Assembly (NCBI GenBank): GCA_964532405.1
Contig: CAZHIC010000028.1
Span: forward strand, 1-30,486
Length of the DNA: 30,486 nucleotides
Source of the DNA: PALSA-1006 sp964532405
GTDB taxonomy: Bacteria > Pseudomonadota > Gammaproteobacteria > Burkholderiales > Gallionellaceae
Direction: 5' to 3'
Positions 23,156-30,486 of this stretch are shown in pieces. The notes under the pieces are model-generated. The model was not told where the DNA came from, searched no databases, and worked only from the letters and a program-made list of their open reading frames with translations. A program made the position numbers and the translations under genes. Position 1 is the first letter of the stretch. Every line of letters begins with the position of its first letter.

Positions 23156-24202
23156 ATGGATATCACTGAACTGCTCGCCTTCGGCGTAAAGAATAAAGCT
23201 TCCGACTTGCATCTTTCTGCTGGTCTGCCACCGATGATCCGCGTTCACGGCGACATCCGCCGCATCAATCTGCCGCCGATGGAGCACAAAGAAGTGCATG
23301 CCATGATCTATGACATCATGAATGACCAGCAGCGCAAATATTACGAGGAGAACAAGGAACTCGACTTCTCTTTTGAAGTGCCCGGTCTGGCGCGTTTCCG
23401 CGTTAACGCTTTTGTGCATAATCGCGGCGCGGGTGCGGTCATGCGGACCATTCCCTCCAAGATTCTGTCGCTGGAAGACCTGAAAGCACCGAAGATATTC
23501 GAGCAGCTGGCCGATTACCCGCGCGGCATGGTGTTGGTGACCGGCCCGACCGGTTCGGGAAAATCCACCACGCTGGCAGCGATGGTGAACCATCGCAACG
23601 AAAGCGAAATGGGCCACATTCTGACCGTGGAAGATCCGATCGAGTTTGTGCACGAATCGAAAAAATGTCTGATCAACCAGCGTGAAGTCGGGCCGCATAC
23701 CCTGTCGTTCCAGAACGCGCTGCGCTCGGCATTGCGTGAAGACCCGGATGTGATCCTCGTCGGCGAAATGCGCGATCTGGAAACCATCCGGTTGGCGATG
23801 TCCGCCGCCGAAACCGGCCACTTGGTATTTGGCACCTTGCACACCAGCTCTGCGGCAAAAACCATCGACCGTATCATCGACGTGTTCCCCGCCGACGAAA
23901 AAGAAATGGTGCGCGCGATGTTGTCCGAATCACTGCGCGCAGTCATCTCGCAGACCCTGCTCAAAACCAAGGATGGCACAGGCCGCGCCGCCGCTCACGA
24001 GATCATGATCTGCACACCAGCGATCCGCAACCTGATCCGCGAAGCCAAAGTGCCGCAGATGTATTCCGCCATCCAGACCGGCGGCGGCATCGGTATGCAG
24101 ACGCTGGATCAATGTTTGCAAGACCTGGTCAAACGCAACATCGTTTCTTCTGAAGAGGCGCGCAGCAAAGCGATGAACAAAGACTTGTTTCCCGGCAAAT
24201 AG
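23156..24202 (+). CDS. pilT: Type IV pilus retraction ATPase PilT
   Basis: PilT is the hexameric motor that disassembles type IV pili and drives twitching. From ATG 23156 (GGGGAA upstream) the 348-residue product has the N-terminal PAS-like domain (DITELLAFGVKNKASDLHLSAGLPPMIRVHGD). Walker A is GPTGSGKSTT and the Asp box is ILTVEDPIEFVH. Walker B is VILVGEMRDLETIRLAM and the His box is TGHLVFGTLHT. The PilT-specific AIRNLIREAKVPQMYSAIQTG near the C-terminus is also present. The length is standard. pilU is not next to it. A signalling cluster follows. Confidence 0.96.
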   Translation: MDITELLAFGVKNKASDLHLSAGLPPMIRVHGDIRRINLPPMEHKEVHAMIYDIMNDQQRKYYEENKELDFSFEVPGLARFRVNAFVHNRGAGAVMRTIPSKILSLEDLKAPKIFEQLADYPRGMVLVTGPTGSGKSTTLAAMVNHRNESEMGHILTVEDPIEFVHESKKCLINQREVGPHTLSFQNALRSALREDPDVILVGEMRDLETIRLAMSAAETGHLVFGTLHTSSAAKTIDRIIDVFPADEKEMVRAMLSESLRAVISQTLLKTKDGTGRAAAHEIMICTPAIRNLIREAKVPQMYSAIQTGGGIGMQTLDQCLQDLVKRNIVSSEEARSKAMNKDLFPGK

Positions 24203-24211
24203 ACGCTGATG

Positions 24212-24264
24212 TAGGAGCGGCTTCAGCCGCGAAAGCGGGATATTCGTGGCTGAAGCCACTCCTA
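24212..24264. repeat. REP-like inverted repeat after pilT
   Basis: Imperfect arms starting TAGGAGCGGCTTCAGCC and ending GGCTGAAGCCACTCCTA surround a central AAGCGGGATA region. This is a common type of dispersed intergenic palindrome. It lies in the 138-base gap between pilT and the first response regulator. In RNA it would form a long stem-loop that may end the pilT transcript. Confidence 0.85.
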
Positions 24265-24340
24265 ACAGTTATACGGATGGCGCATGACCAGAAGAGCATT
24301 GTGTTCTGTAAGCTAGAAACCTTAGACAAGAGAGGAAGTT

Positions 24341-25336
24341 ATGGAACGCACACTACTGTTGGTTGACGATGACGAAGAGATCGGTGCTGCGCTGACTCGC
24401 CTGCTGCGGCAAGATGGGTACAAAATTCTGCGTGCTCGTGGCGGACAAGAGGGGCTGGAGTTGTTGGCTCAACATGAGGTGAACGTCATTGTTTCGGATC
24501 AGCGCATGCCCGGAATGCTAGGTGTTGAATTTTTAAGCCGTGCAAAAGAGCTCTATCCAAAAACAGTGCGCATCATTTTAAGCGGGTACGCCGATTTAAG
24601 TTCGGTGACGGATGCCATCAATCGCGGCGCGATCTACAAATTTCTCACGAAGCCGTGGGACAACGAAATGCTGTGTGCCAATGTGCTCGAGGCTTTCCAG
24701 CATTATGAACTGACGCAACAAAGGAACAGGCTGGCGCTGGAAATTCAGGAAGCAAATACCACGTTGGCCAGTCTCAGTTTGGAACTATCCAAATTACTCG
24801 CCCACAAAGATGGTCAAATAGAGCGCCTCTCCCATTACGATCAATTGACCAACTTACCCAGCCGGGCGTTGTTTTTTGACCGGTTAAACCAGGGATTAGA
24901 GCGGGCGCAACGTGAAGAATTGCAGGCGGCAATCCTGCTCATCGATTTGGATCACTTCAAAACAATTAACGATTCATTCGGTCATGCTGCGGGAGATCAG
25001 CTGCTTCAGGTAGTGGCGAAAGGATTGGCAAGTCATGCGCGCGGAGAGGACACGATTGCCCGAATGGGGGGCAATGAATTTGGCCTTGTATTGACCGGAA
25101 TCAAAAGGGCTCATGAAGCGGAAGAAATTGCTCAAAATATTTTGGATTTATTGGCCCGTGATCCGGTATCCATTGGCGGCGAGGAGGTATATGTTGGTGC
25201 CGGTATTGGAATTGGCATCTATCCTTCCGACGGACTGGATTCAAATACCCTGATCAAGAATGCGAATGCCGCTCTGCGCCACGCCAAGAGTAAGGGGCGA
25301 AGCAATGTTCAGCGTTATGCTGCCGATGGGCTATAA
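24341..25336 (+). CDS. Response regulator with GGDEF-type domain (GGNEF)
   Basis: The 331-residue product has an N-terminal receiver domain (1-120) with acidic pocket Asp9-Asp11, phosphoacceptor Asp53 in VSDQRMPGM and the KPW motif after the conserved Lys. A coiled-coil linker (about 125-160) leads to a diguanylate-cyclase-type domain (about 165-325) with YDQLTNLPSRALFFDRL and LIDLDHFKTINDSFGH. The signature is Gly243-Gly244-Asn245-Glu246-Phe247 in place of GGDEF/GGEEF. An RxxD inhibitory site (Arg234-Asp237) stands at the proper distance. Cyclase activity is therefore doubtful. GAGGAAG precedes the ATG. It begins the signalling cluster after pilT. Confidence 0.92.
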   Translation: MERTLLLVDDDEEIGAALTRLLRQDGYKILRARGGQEGLELLAQHEVNVIVSDQRMPGMLGVEFLSRAKELYPKTVRIILSGYADLSSVTDAINRGAIYKFLTKPWDNEMLCANVLEAFQHYELTQQRNRLALEIQEANTTLASLSLELSKLLAHKDGQIERLSHYDQLTNLPSRALFFDRLNQGLERAQREELQAAILLIDLDHFKTINDSFGHAAGDQLLQVVAKGLASHARGEDTIARMGGNEFGLVLTGIKRAHEAEEIAQNILDLLARDPVSIGGEEVYVGAGIGIGIYPSDGLDSNTLIKNANAALRHAKSKGRSNVQRYAADGL

Positions 25337-25381
25337 CTCGCAATTGCAATCCAGATGGCATCTTGAATAAATTTTGGGGGC

Positions 25382-26263
25382 ATGATGGAAAGAATATTAC
25401 TACTGGTTGATGACGAAGAGAACATTACTTCCGCACTGGTCAGACTGTTGCGGCGGGATAACTACACCATCCTCCGCGCCAACAGCGGGAAGGAAGGCTT
25501 GGTGCTGCTGGAGCAGCGCCGGGTCGGCGTAATCATCTCCGACCAGCGCATGCCGGGGATGACCGGGACCGAGTTTCTGAGCCAAGTGAAAGAGCTATAC
25601 CCGGATACCGTGCGTATCGTGTTGAGCGGTTACACGGAATTGAATTCGGTAACCGACGCCATCAATCGCGGCGCGGTGTATAAATTCCTCACCAAGCCGT
25701 GGGAAGACGAACTGTTGCGCGCCAATGTGGAAGAAGCCTTCCAGCGCTACGAGATGAAGATTGAAAACGCACGATTGGCCCACGAGCTTCTGCAAGCGAA
25801 CGATGATTTAAAGCGCATCAATCAGAACCTTGAGCAGCATGTGGAACGGAAGGCGCGTGAGACTGTGCATAATCTGGAGGTACTGCGGGTGTCGCAGGAG
25901 ATGTTTGAAGTGATGCCCGTGGCCGCCATCGGTATCGACGAAAACGGGTTAATCGTCATCGCCAACCAGATGGCCCACCAACTTTTTTCGGCGGATGGGG
26001 CATCATCATTGCTGGGCGAAGCGGCAGACACGGTCATTCCGTCCGATCTGTTGCTTTGGGCGTCGTCCGGACTACACCAGCGGCATGAAGATGCGCAACC
26101 GTTCTCCGTGCTCGGGCATGATGTCTGCTGCTGGTGCCGTACCTTGGGCGAATTTTCAAGGTCGCGCGGCACATTATTGGTCATGGATGCGGGTTGTCAA
26201 ATCAGGGTGGCGCAGATCGGCCTACACCACAGGAGGCGTGACGATGCCCATAGTGATCGATAA
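25382..26263 (+). CDS. Response regulator with PAS-like C-terminal domain
   Basis: The receiver domain (1-122, Asp54 phosphoacceptor in IISDQRMPGMTG) is closely similar to that of the preceding gene, including the LSGYTELNSVTDAINRGAVYKFLTKPW segment. A coiled coil (about 125-175) follows. The region EVLRVSQEMFEVMPVAAIGIDENGLIVIANQMAHQLFS (about 175-215) resembles the start of a PAS domain. The remainder (to 293) is unusual, with a Cys-Cys-x-Cys cluster (VCCWCRTLG) and a basic end (HHRRRDDAHSDR). There is no output enzyme or DNA-binding domain. It overlaps the HDOD gene by 20 bases. Confidence 0.87.
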   Translation: MMERILLLVDDEENITSALVRLLRRDNYTILRANSGKEGLVLLEQRRVGVIISDQRMPGMTGTEFLSQVKELYPDTVRIVLSGYTELNSVTDAINRGAVYKFLTKPWEDELLRANVEEAFQRYEMKIENARLAHELLQANDDLKRINQNLEQHVERKARETVHNLEVLRVSQEMFEVMPVAAIGIDENGLIVIANQMAHQLFSADGASSLLGEAADTVIPSDLLLWASSGLHQRHEDAQPFSVLGHDVCCWCRTLGEFSRSRGTLLVMDAGCQIRVAQIGLHHRRRDDAHSDR

Positions 26264-27092
26264 AAAGGCAGTTCTCGCCAAGCTGCATCACCTCCCCTCT
26301 TTGCCCTTTATTGTGCGGGAAGTGATCGCCAGCTTTAACGATGCCAACCTGGACACCGCATCGCTGGCCTCTCAGATCGCGCAAGACCAGGGGCTGTGCG
26401 CCAAGACATTGCGCGTGGCGAACTCCTCATTTTACGGGCTGCCACGCAAGGTTGGCTCGATTGAAGATGCGATCACTGTGCTGGGGTTTGATACCGTGCG
26501 TTCTCTGGTGTTGTCCGCAGGCGTGGTTCAGGCCTTTCCGCCCATTCCCGGCAGTTTGTTCGACCGCCAGGCCTATTGGCAACGCTGCTTCCGCATTGCC
26601 ACCCTTTCCAAAACGCTCGCAAAACAATTTTTACGGCAGGGGCAGCAACTGGCATTCACTGCGGGCATGTTCTACGACATCGGCCAACTGGCTCTGGACG
26701 TGTGCATCCCGCAAAAATTTTCCGAGCTGTTTCAACAGCAAGCAATATTGAAGCTACCCCTGCTCGATATCGAGCAATCCGCGCTGGGTTTCGATCATGC
26801 GGAATTCGGGGCGGAAATGATCCGGCTGTGGAACTTTCCGCCGGAGATCGAGCAGGTCGTTCGCTATTGGCAGAAGCCGGAGCTGCAAACCGCTTTCGAC
26901 CCATTGATGTGCGTAGTTCATATCGCGGCATTATTGGAAAGTGGCGCCAGCGGGGAAAAATTGATCGCACAACTGTCGGAAACAGCGCGTGTCAGGATGC
27001 AAATAACCTGGGAGCGCATCGAGGCGTGCCTGCCTCAATCGGGTCGGTTGGATCGGCTTGATAGCGGAGTCCATTTGATGCTGACAACTTAG
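26244..27092 (+). CDS. HDOD domain protein
   Basis: The HDOD domain is a catalytically inactive relative of HD phosphohydrolases, used as a signalling adaptor and often found with c-di-GMP, chemotaxis or twitching genes. The 282-residue product starts at ATG 26244, with AGGAGG seven bases before it. It contains LHHLPSLPFIVREVIASFNDANLDTASLASQIAQDQGLCAKTLRVANSSFYGLPRKVGSIEDAITVLGFDTVRSLVLSAG, the family's N-terminal half, then FTAGMFYDIGQLALD and GFDHAEFGAEMIRLWNFPPEIEQVVRYWQ. No further output domain is visible. It overlaps the preceding response regulator and lies 11 bases before the kinase gene. Confidence 0.93.
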   Translation: MPIVIDKKAVLAKLHHLPSLPFIVREVIASFNDANLDTASLASQIAQDQGLCAKTLRVANSSFYGLPRKVGSIEDAITVLGFDTVRSLVLSAGVVQAFPPIPGSLFDRQAYWQRCFRIATLSKTLAKQFLRQGQQLAFTAGMFYDIGQLALDVCIPQKFSELFQQQAILKLPLLDIEQSALGFDHAEFGAEMIRLWNFPPEIEQVVRYWQKPELQTAFDPLMCVVHIAALLESGASGEKLIAQLSETARVRMQITWERIEACLPQSGRLDRLDSGVHLMLTT

Positions 27093-27103
27093 GGCCAAAG
27101 ATC

Positions 27104-28525
27104 ATGCCATTAAACCAAGCACTCCCACTTTCCTGGATTTATGACCTGTACCGCCTCGGCCAAGGCGTGGCGCCCGACAATCAGCTCGAAGCAGTGCACC
27201 AGCGCATTCTCGAACATGTGGTACAGGGTTTTGAGGGGGAAAGCGGTGTGCTCGCACTGGTTGACGAGAATGTGACTCTCTTCGACGAAGGTGTGAGCCT
27301 CACCATTGTGGCAGGCGTCAACATTCCGGCTCAGGTAATTGGCCATCAAGTCCCGTCCGGGCAGGGTATTCTCGCCTGGGTGGCGGAGCATGGCGAAAAT
27401 CGGCTGCTTAACGGCGATTTGCGGGAGGGCACAGAAATTCGCGATCCGGTGCGCGATAGCCCGGCCAAACCGGCATCGGCGATGTGCTGGGCACTCAAAA
27501 ACGAAGGGCGGCTGATCGGCGTTTTGAACATAAGCCGCACGGACAAATTGCCGCCCTTTAGCAGCGATGATCTCGCAAAAGGCGCAATTTTGACCGGCCT
27601 TATTTCCATGGTGATTGAGGACATTCGTCTTCACCGGGAGGGCCAGCAGCGCATTACCATGCTTTCCGACATGAACAAAGAGCTCGTCCTTGCCAGCCAG
27701 CAGCTGGAAGAAACTCAGGGACACCTGATGCAATCGGAAAAAATGGCCTCCATCGGGCAGTTGGCGGCGGGTGTGGCGCACGAGATCAACAATCCGATCG
27801 GCTACGTCTATTCCAATTTGGGCACATTGGAAAAATATGTGCAGGACACCTTCGGCATGCTCGATCTGTACGAACAGGCGGAAAGTTCGATCACCGATGC
27901 CGGGGTGCTGGCGAAATTAAAGGCGGCCAAAGACAAGTTGGATATGGCTTTTCTCAAAGAGGATCTGAGCGCTTTGATGAGCGAATCAAAAGATGGGATC
28001 ACGCGGGTCAAGAAAATCGTGCAAAACCTCAAGGATTTTTCGCATGTGGATGCTGTCGATGAATGGCACTTTGCCGACCTGCACAAAGGGATAGACAGCA
28101 CCTTGAACATCGTCAACAACGAGATCAAGTACAAAGCCGATGTGGTCAAAGAATATGGGGAGCTGCCGGAGGTGGAATGCCTGTCCTCGCAACTCAATCA
28201 AGTGTTCATGAACCTGCTGGTGAACGCGGCGCACGCCATCGAGGAGCATGGCACGATCAGCGTCCGTACCGGGCAGGAAGGCGACGAAGTGTGGGTGGAC
28301 ATCGCCGATACCGGCAAGGGCATCGCCCCGGAGCATGTCAAGAAAATATTCGACCCCTTCTTCACCACCAAACCTATCGGCCAGGGGACGGGGCTTGGGC
28401 TGTCGCTGTCCTTTGGTATTTTGCAGAAACACCACGGGCGCATCGAGGTGCAGAGCGAGGTCGGCAAGGGCACGACGTTCAGGGTCTGGCTACCAATTAA
28501 ACAAGCACAGGATGAGCGAGCATGA
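27104..28525 (+). CDS. Sensor histidine kinase with GAF-like domain
   Basis: This is a soluble sensor kinase of 473 residues without membrane segments. The N-terminal part (about 20-180) looks like a GAF domain (VHQRILEHVVQGFEGESGVLALVDE..VPSGQGILAWVAEHGENRLLNGDLREG..SAMCWALKNEGRLIGVLNISR). A coiled coil precedes the dimerisation helix with His226 in LAAGVAHEINNPIGYVYSNL. The ATPase domain has the N-box MNLLVNAAHAI, G1 IADTGKGI, F-box FDPFFTTKPIGQ and G2 GTGLGLSL. It likely phosphorylates one or more of the neighbouring receiver proteins. Confidence 0.95.
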   Translation: MPLNQALPLSWIYDLYRLGQGVAPDNQLEAVHQRILEHVVQGFEGESGVLALVDENVTLFDEGVSLTIVAGVNIPAQVIGHQVPSGQGILAWVAEHGENRLLNGDLREGTEIRDPVRDSPAKPASAMCWALKNEGRLIGVLNISRTDKLPPFSSDDLAKGAILTGLISMVIEDIRLHREGQQRITMLSDMNKELVLASQQLEETQGHLMQSEKMASIGQLAAGVAHEINNPIGYVYSNLGTLEKYVQDTFGMLDLYEQAESSITDAGVLAKLKAAKDKLDMAFLKEDLSALMSESKDGITRVKKIVQNLKDFSHVDAVDEWHFADLHKGIDSTLNIVNNEIKYKADVVKEYGELPEVECLSSQLNQVFMNLLVNAAHAIEEHGTISVRTGQEGDEVWVDIADTGKGIAPEHVKKIFDPFFTTKPIGQGTGLGLSLSFGILQKHHGRIEVQSEVGKGTTFRVWLPIKQAQDERA

Positions 28526-28565
28526 ATTCGAGCGATGGACGGCCATTTGAAGATCAGAGGAAGTC

Positions 28566-29891
28566 ATGAGTGAAGCACAAGCAGCAGTGACATCGGAAAC
28601 CCCCGCGACGATTTTGTTCGTCGATGACGAGGCGAATATTCTGTCTTCCCTGAAACGCTTGTTTCGTCCGCTGGGTTATCGCATCTTCACGGCGGAAGGC
28701 GGCGCACAAGGGCTGGAGATCATGGCACATGAAACCATCGATCTGGTCATTTCCGATATGCGTATGCCGGAAATGAATGGGGCGCAATTTCTGGAAAAGG
28801 TCCGGGAGAGCTGGCCGGATACGGTACGCATCCTGTTGACGGGTTATGCCGAAGTCGGTGCGACCATTGATGCCATCAACAAGGGGCAGATATATCGCTA
28901 TGTATCCAAGCCCTGGGAAGACAACGACATCACGCTGATCGTCAAACATGCCTTGCAGCAAAAAATGCTGGAGCGCGAGAAAAATCGCCTGGAGGCATTG
29001 ACACATAAACAGAACGAAGCGCTGAAAGATCTGAATGCCAATTTGGAAACGAAGGTATTGGCGCGAACCGAGGAGGTGCGTCAAACCATGGCATTTTTAG
29101 AGGATGCGCATGAAAAATTAAAGAAGAGTTTCATCACCTCAGTGCGCGTCTTCTCCAACCTGATCGAGATGCGCAACCCAAGCAAGGTGGGACATTCGCG
29201 TCGTGTCGCCGATCTTGCCCGAAAACTGGCTCAAAATTTGGGGCTTAATGCTGCGGAAATACAGGATGTTTTTATCGCCGGGTTGCTATTGGATATTGGC
29301 AAAATTGGCCTCCCCGATCATTTGCTGGACAAACCTTTTTCCAATTTGAGCGCTGACGAGCGCACCGAAGTAATCAAATGTCCGGTCAAAAGCGAGACGG
29401 CCTTGATGGCACTGGAACAGTTGAATGGCGCAGCGAAACTGATTCGCAGCCACCGTGAACGCTTTGACGGAAGCGGCTACCCGGATCGGTTATTCGGTTT
29501 GGCCATTCCGCTTGGCGCACGTATTCTGGCAATCGCCGAAGACTATGACGCTGCATTGATGGGGACGAGCTTCACAAAACCGTTGAATCCGGCAAGAGCA
29601 TCTCTTCTGATCCAAGATGGCAAGGGCAAGCGTTACGATCCGGCAGTGGTGGATGCCTTGCTGAAAGAGTTAGGCCAGACCCTTGCCACGAACACCAACA
29701 TCTTGGAAGCAGTGTTGCGTTCTGGACAATTATTGCAAGGCATGACGCTTTCTCAAGATTTGATTACGAGAAGTGGCGAAATATTGCTACCGAAGGAGCG
29801 TCTGCTGAACGAACAGCTCATCGACCAGATTAGGGGCTTCGAACGCATGGATGGGCATCCGCTCACTATTTACGTTCATACCAAAAAGTAA
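28566..29891 (+). CDS. Response regulator with degenerate HD-GYP domain
   Basis: The 441-residue protein has the RpfG layout. A receiver domain (about 14-135, phosphoacceptor Asp64 in VISDMRMPEM) leads through a coiled coil (about 140-190) to an HD-GYP domain (about 195-375). GYP is kept (304-306). The HD pair is Leu242-Asp243 (LLLDIGKIGLPD where LLHDIGK is expected), and HHE is His296-Arg297-Glu298. Two expected metal ligands are therefore missing and phosphodiesterase activity is questionable. A C-terminal extension (about 375-441) follows. AGAGGAAG precedes the ATG. It closes the signalling cluster. Confidence 0.93.
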   Translation: MSEAQAAVTSETPATILFVDDEANILSSLKRLFRPLGYRIFTAEGGAQGLEIMAHETIDLVISDMRMPEMNGAQFLEKVRESWPDTVRILLTGYAEVGATIDAINKGQIYRYVSKPWEDNDITLIVKHALQQKMLEREKNRLEALTHKQNEALKDLNANLETKVLARTEEVRQTMAFLEDAHEKLKKSFITSVRVFSNLIEMRNPSKVGHSRRVADLARKLAQNLGLNAAEIQDVFIAGLLLDIGKIGLPDHLLDKPFSNLSADERTEVIKCPVKSETALMALEQLNGAAKLIRSHRERFDGSGYPDRLFGLAIPLGARILAIAEDYDAALMGTSFTKPLNPARASLLIQDGKGKRYDPAVVDALLKELGQTLATNTNILEAVLRSGQLLQGMTLSQDLITRSGEILLPKERLLNEQLIDQIRGFERMDGHPLTIYVHTKK

Positions 29892-29904
29892 CACAAGGAT
29901 CAAC

Positions 29905-30135
29905 ATGATCACTCGGTCAGTTCACGCCATCCAAGCACCCGGCAGCGAGCCAGTCGGACGCGAAGGTGCCACCGGATTTAATCTCGATTGCCTAGATTCC
30001 CTGCGGGGTTTCATAGAGCACATCCACTTCATTCCGAAATACGCAGGCGCACGTTCCGCAGGCAGCTTGAACAGCGGGTCACGACGCAACGAGTTGGTGT
30101 CATTCGGGTGTCCTGCGTCCCCGCCGCAGGGGTAG
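29905..30135 (+). CDS. Hypothetical short ORF after the HD-GYP gene
   Basis: This is a 76-codon frame with AAGGA at good spacing before the ATG, 13 bases after the HD-GYP stop. The product (MITRSVHAIQAPGSEPVGREG..FNLDCLDSLRGFIEHIHFIPKYAG) matches nothing I know, and its second half is low in character, Ser/Gly/Arg-rich. It may be a truncated gene or chance. I see no other support. Confidence 0.3.
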   Translation: MITRSVHAIQAPGSEPVGREGATGFNLDCLDSLRGFIEHIHFIPKYAGARSAGSLNSGSRRNELVSFGCPASPPQG

Positions 30136-30188
30136 CTTTTGGCTGGGTATTTTCTAAAGTCGCGAAGTCAAAACTTCCGTCCTTTGAA

Positions 30189-30471
30189 ATGCACTCTCTG
30201 TCCAAACCCCCTACTTATCTGTTGCATCTGCTGTGGCTAGGCTGTTTGGCGGTCTGCGCAGCGACGGTGTGGTTCGCTTTTTTTGTTTGGCTGCGGGTTG
30301 GTGGCATTGTTTTTAACTTATCCGTGTAAGCTGGTGAGTCCGCGAAATTTGCTCTGGCTGCCCGATCAGGATTGGGGTTCGCGCTTTCCAGTGATGTTGG
30401 AGATGTTGCTTGCTATCCTCTTTTGCATCATCCTAGAAAAAGGTGCGCCAGCACAAACTGGCAAGCGATAG
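30189..30471 (+). pseudogene. Possible frameshifted small membrane protein
   Basis: The frame starting MHSLSKPPTYLLHLLWLGCLAVCAATVWFAFF is hydrophobic but soon ends at 30329. Immediately at a run of seven T (30278-30284) another frame continues with a similar hydrophobic character (LFGCGLVALFLTYPCKL..WLPDQDWGSRFPVMLEMLLAILFCIILEKG) to a stop at 30471. Joined at the T run these would give a protein of about 93 residues with three membrane segments. It could be a broken gene, a sequencing slip or a slippage switch. No family is recognised. Confidence 0.35.
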
Positions 30472-30486
30472 TTGGTGAAAGTCCAA

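Noticed and set aside
23087..23842. Open frame extending yggS upstream across pilT
   Set aside because: It is antisense to pilT. Family alignment places the YggS start at 23086.
1..30486. tRNA, rRNA or prophage genes
   Set aside because: None was recognisable on either strand by reading. Small structured RNAs without strong signatures cannot be excluded.

Overview
The window looks like a chromosomal segment of a betaproteobacterium. The evidence is the mreBCD-mrdA-rodA-rlpA elongasome operon, the pilT/yggS and proC-yggT-yggU genes, and moderately GC-rich coding sequence. A Gallionellaceae/Nitrosomonadales-type genome would fit, but that is a feeling from protein style and not a computed placement.

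Layout. (1) 1-6291: a tightly packed plus-strand cell-shape operon: mreB (5' end outside the window), mreC, mreD, mrdA (PBP2), rodA and the SPOR lipoprotein rlpA. (2) 6323-7091: a small unknown gene whose stop codon lies inside the terminal repeat of a 387-bp, internally deleted IS3-type element. (3) 7174-10063: a molybdate ABC importer modA-modB-modC, with a large perfect palindromic repeat in each of its two internal gaps. (4) 10064-11458: a repeat-bearing spacer and a solitary Hanks-type Ser/Thr kinase on the minus strand. (5) 11494-13181: proC-yggT-yggU (minus). (6) 13277-17300: an EamA transporter divergent from a LysR regulator that is cut in two by a type II restriction-modification cassette (D12-class adenine methylase plus HNH nuclease), followed by a scrambled IS4-type remnant. 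(7) 17328-22064: minus-strand accessory genes: MFS transporter, AlkA-like glycosylase, GNAT-fold protein, a 65-codon small ORF, a ThiF/E1-like adenylating enzyme and a cupin. (8) 22098-24202: a Cdd1-type helix-hairpin-helix protein, yggS, and divergent pilT. (9) 24341-29891: a plus-strand signalling cluster: REC-GGDEF, REC-PAS-like, HDOD, GAF-like histidine kinase, and REC-HD-GYP. (10) 29892-30486: weak or broken short ORFs.

How the parts relate. In related bacteria yggS is often followed directly by proC-yggT-yggU. Here yggS and proC are on the same strand but about 9 kb apart, and the DNA between them carries the R-M cassette, IS debris and accessory genes. It therefore reads as an insertion-prone hotspot inside an ancestral operon. 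Two points stand out for novelty. One is the ThiF-like enzyme, small ORF and GNAT unit, which resembles a small-molecule or peptide-modifying module of unknown product. The other is the signalling cluster, where both cyclic-di-GMP domains carry substitutions at signature positions (GGNEF for GGDEF, and LD plus HRE for the HD and HHE metal ligands of HD-GYP). This suggests binding or regulatory roles in place of catalysis. No tRNA, rRNA, CRISPR array or phage structural gene was seen.
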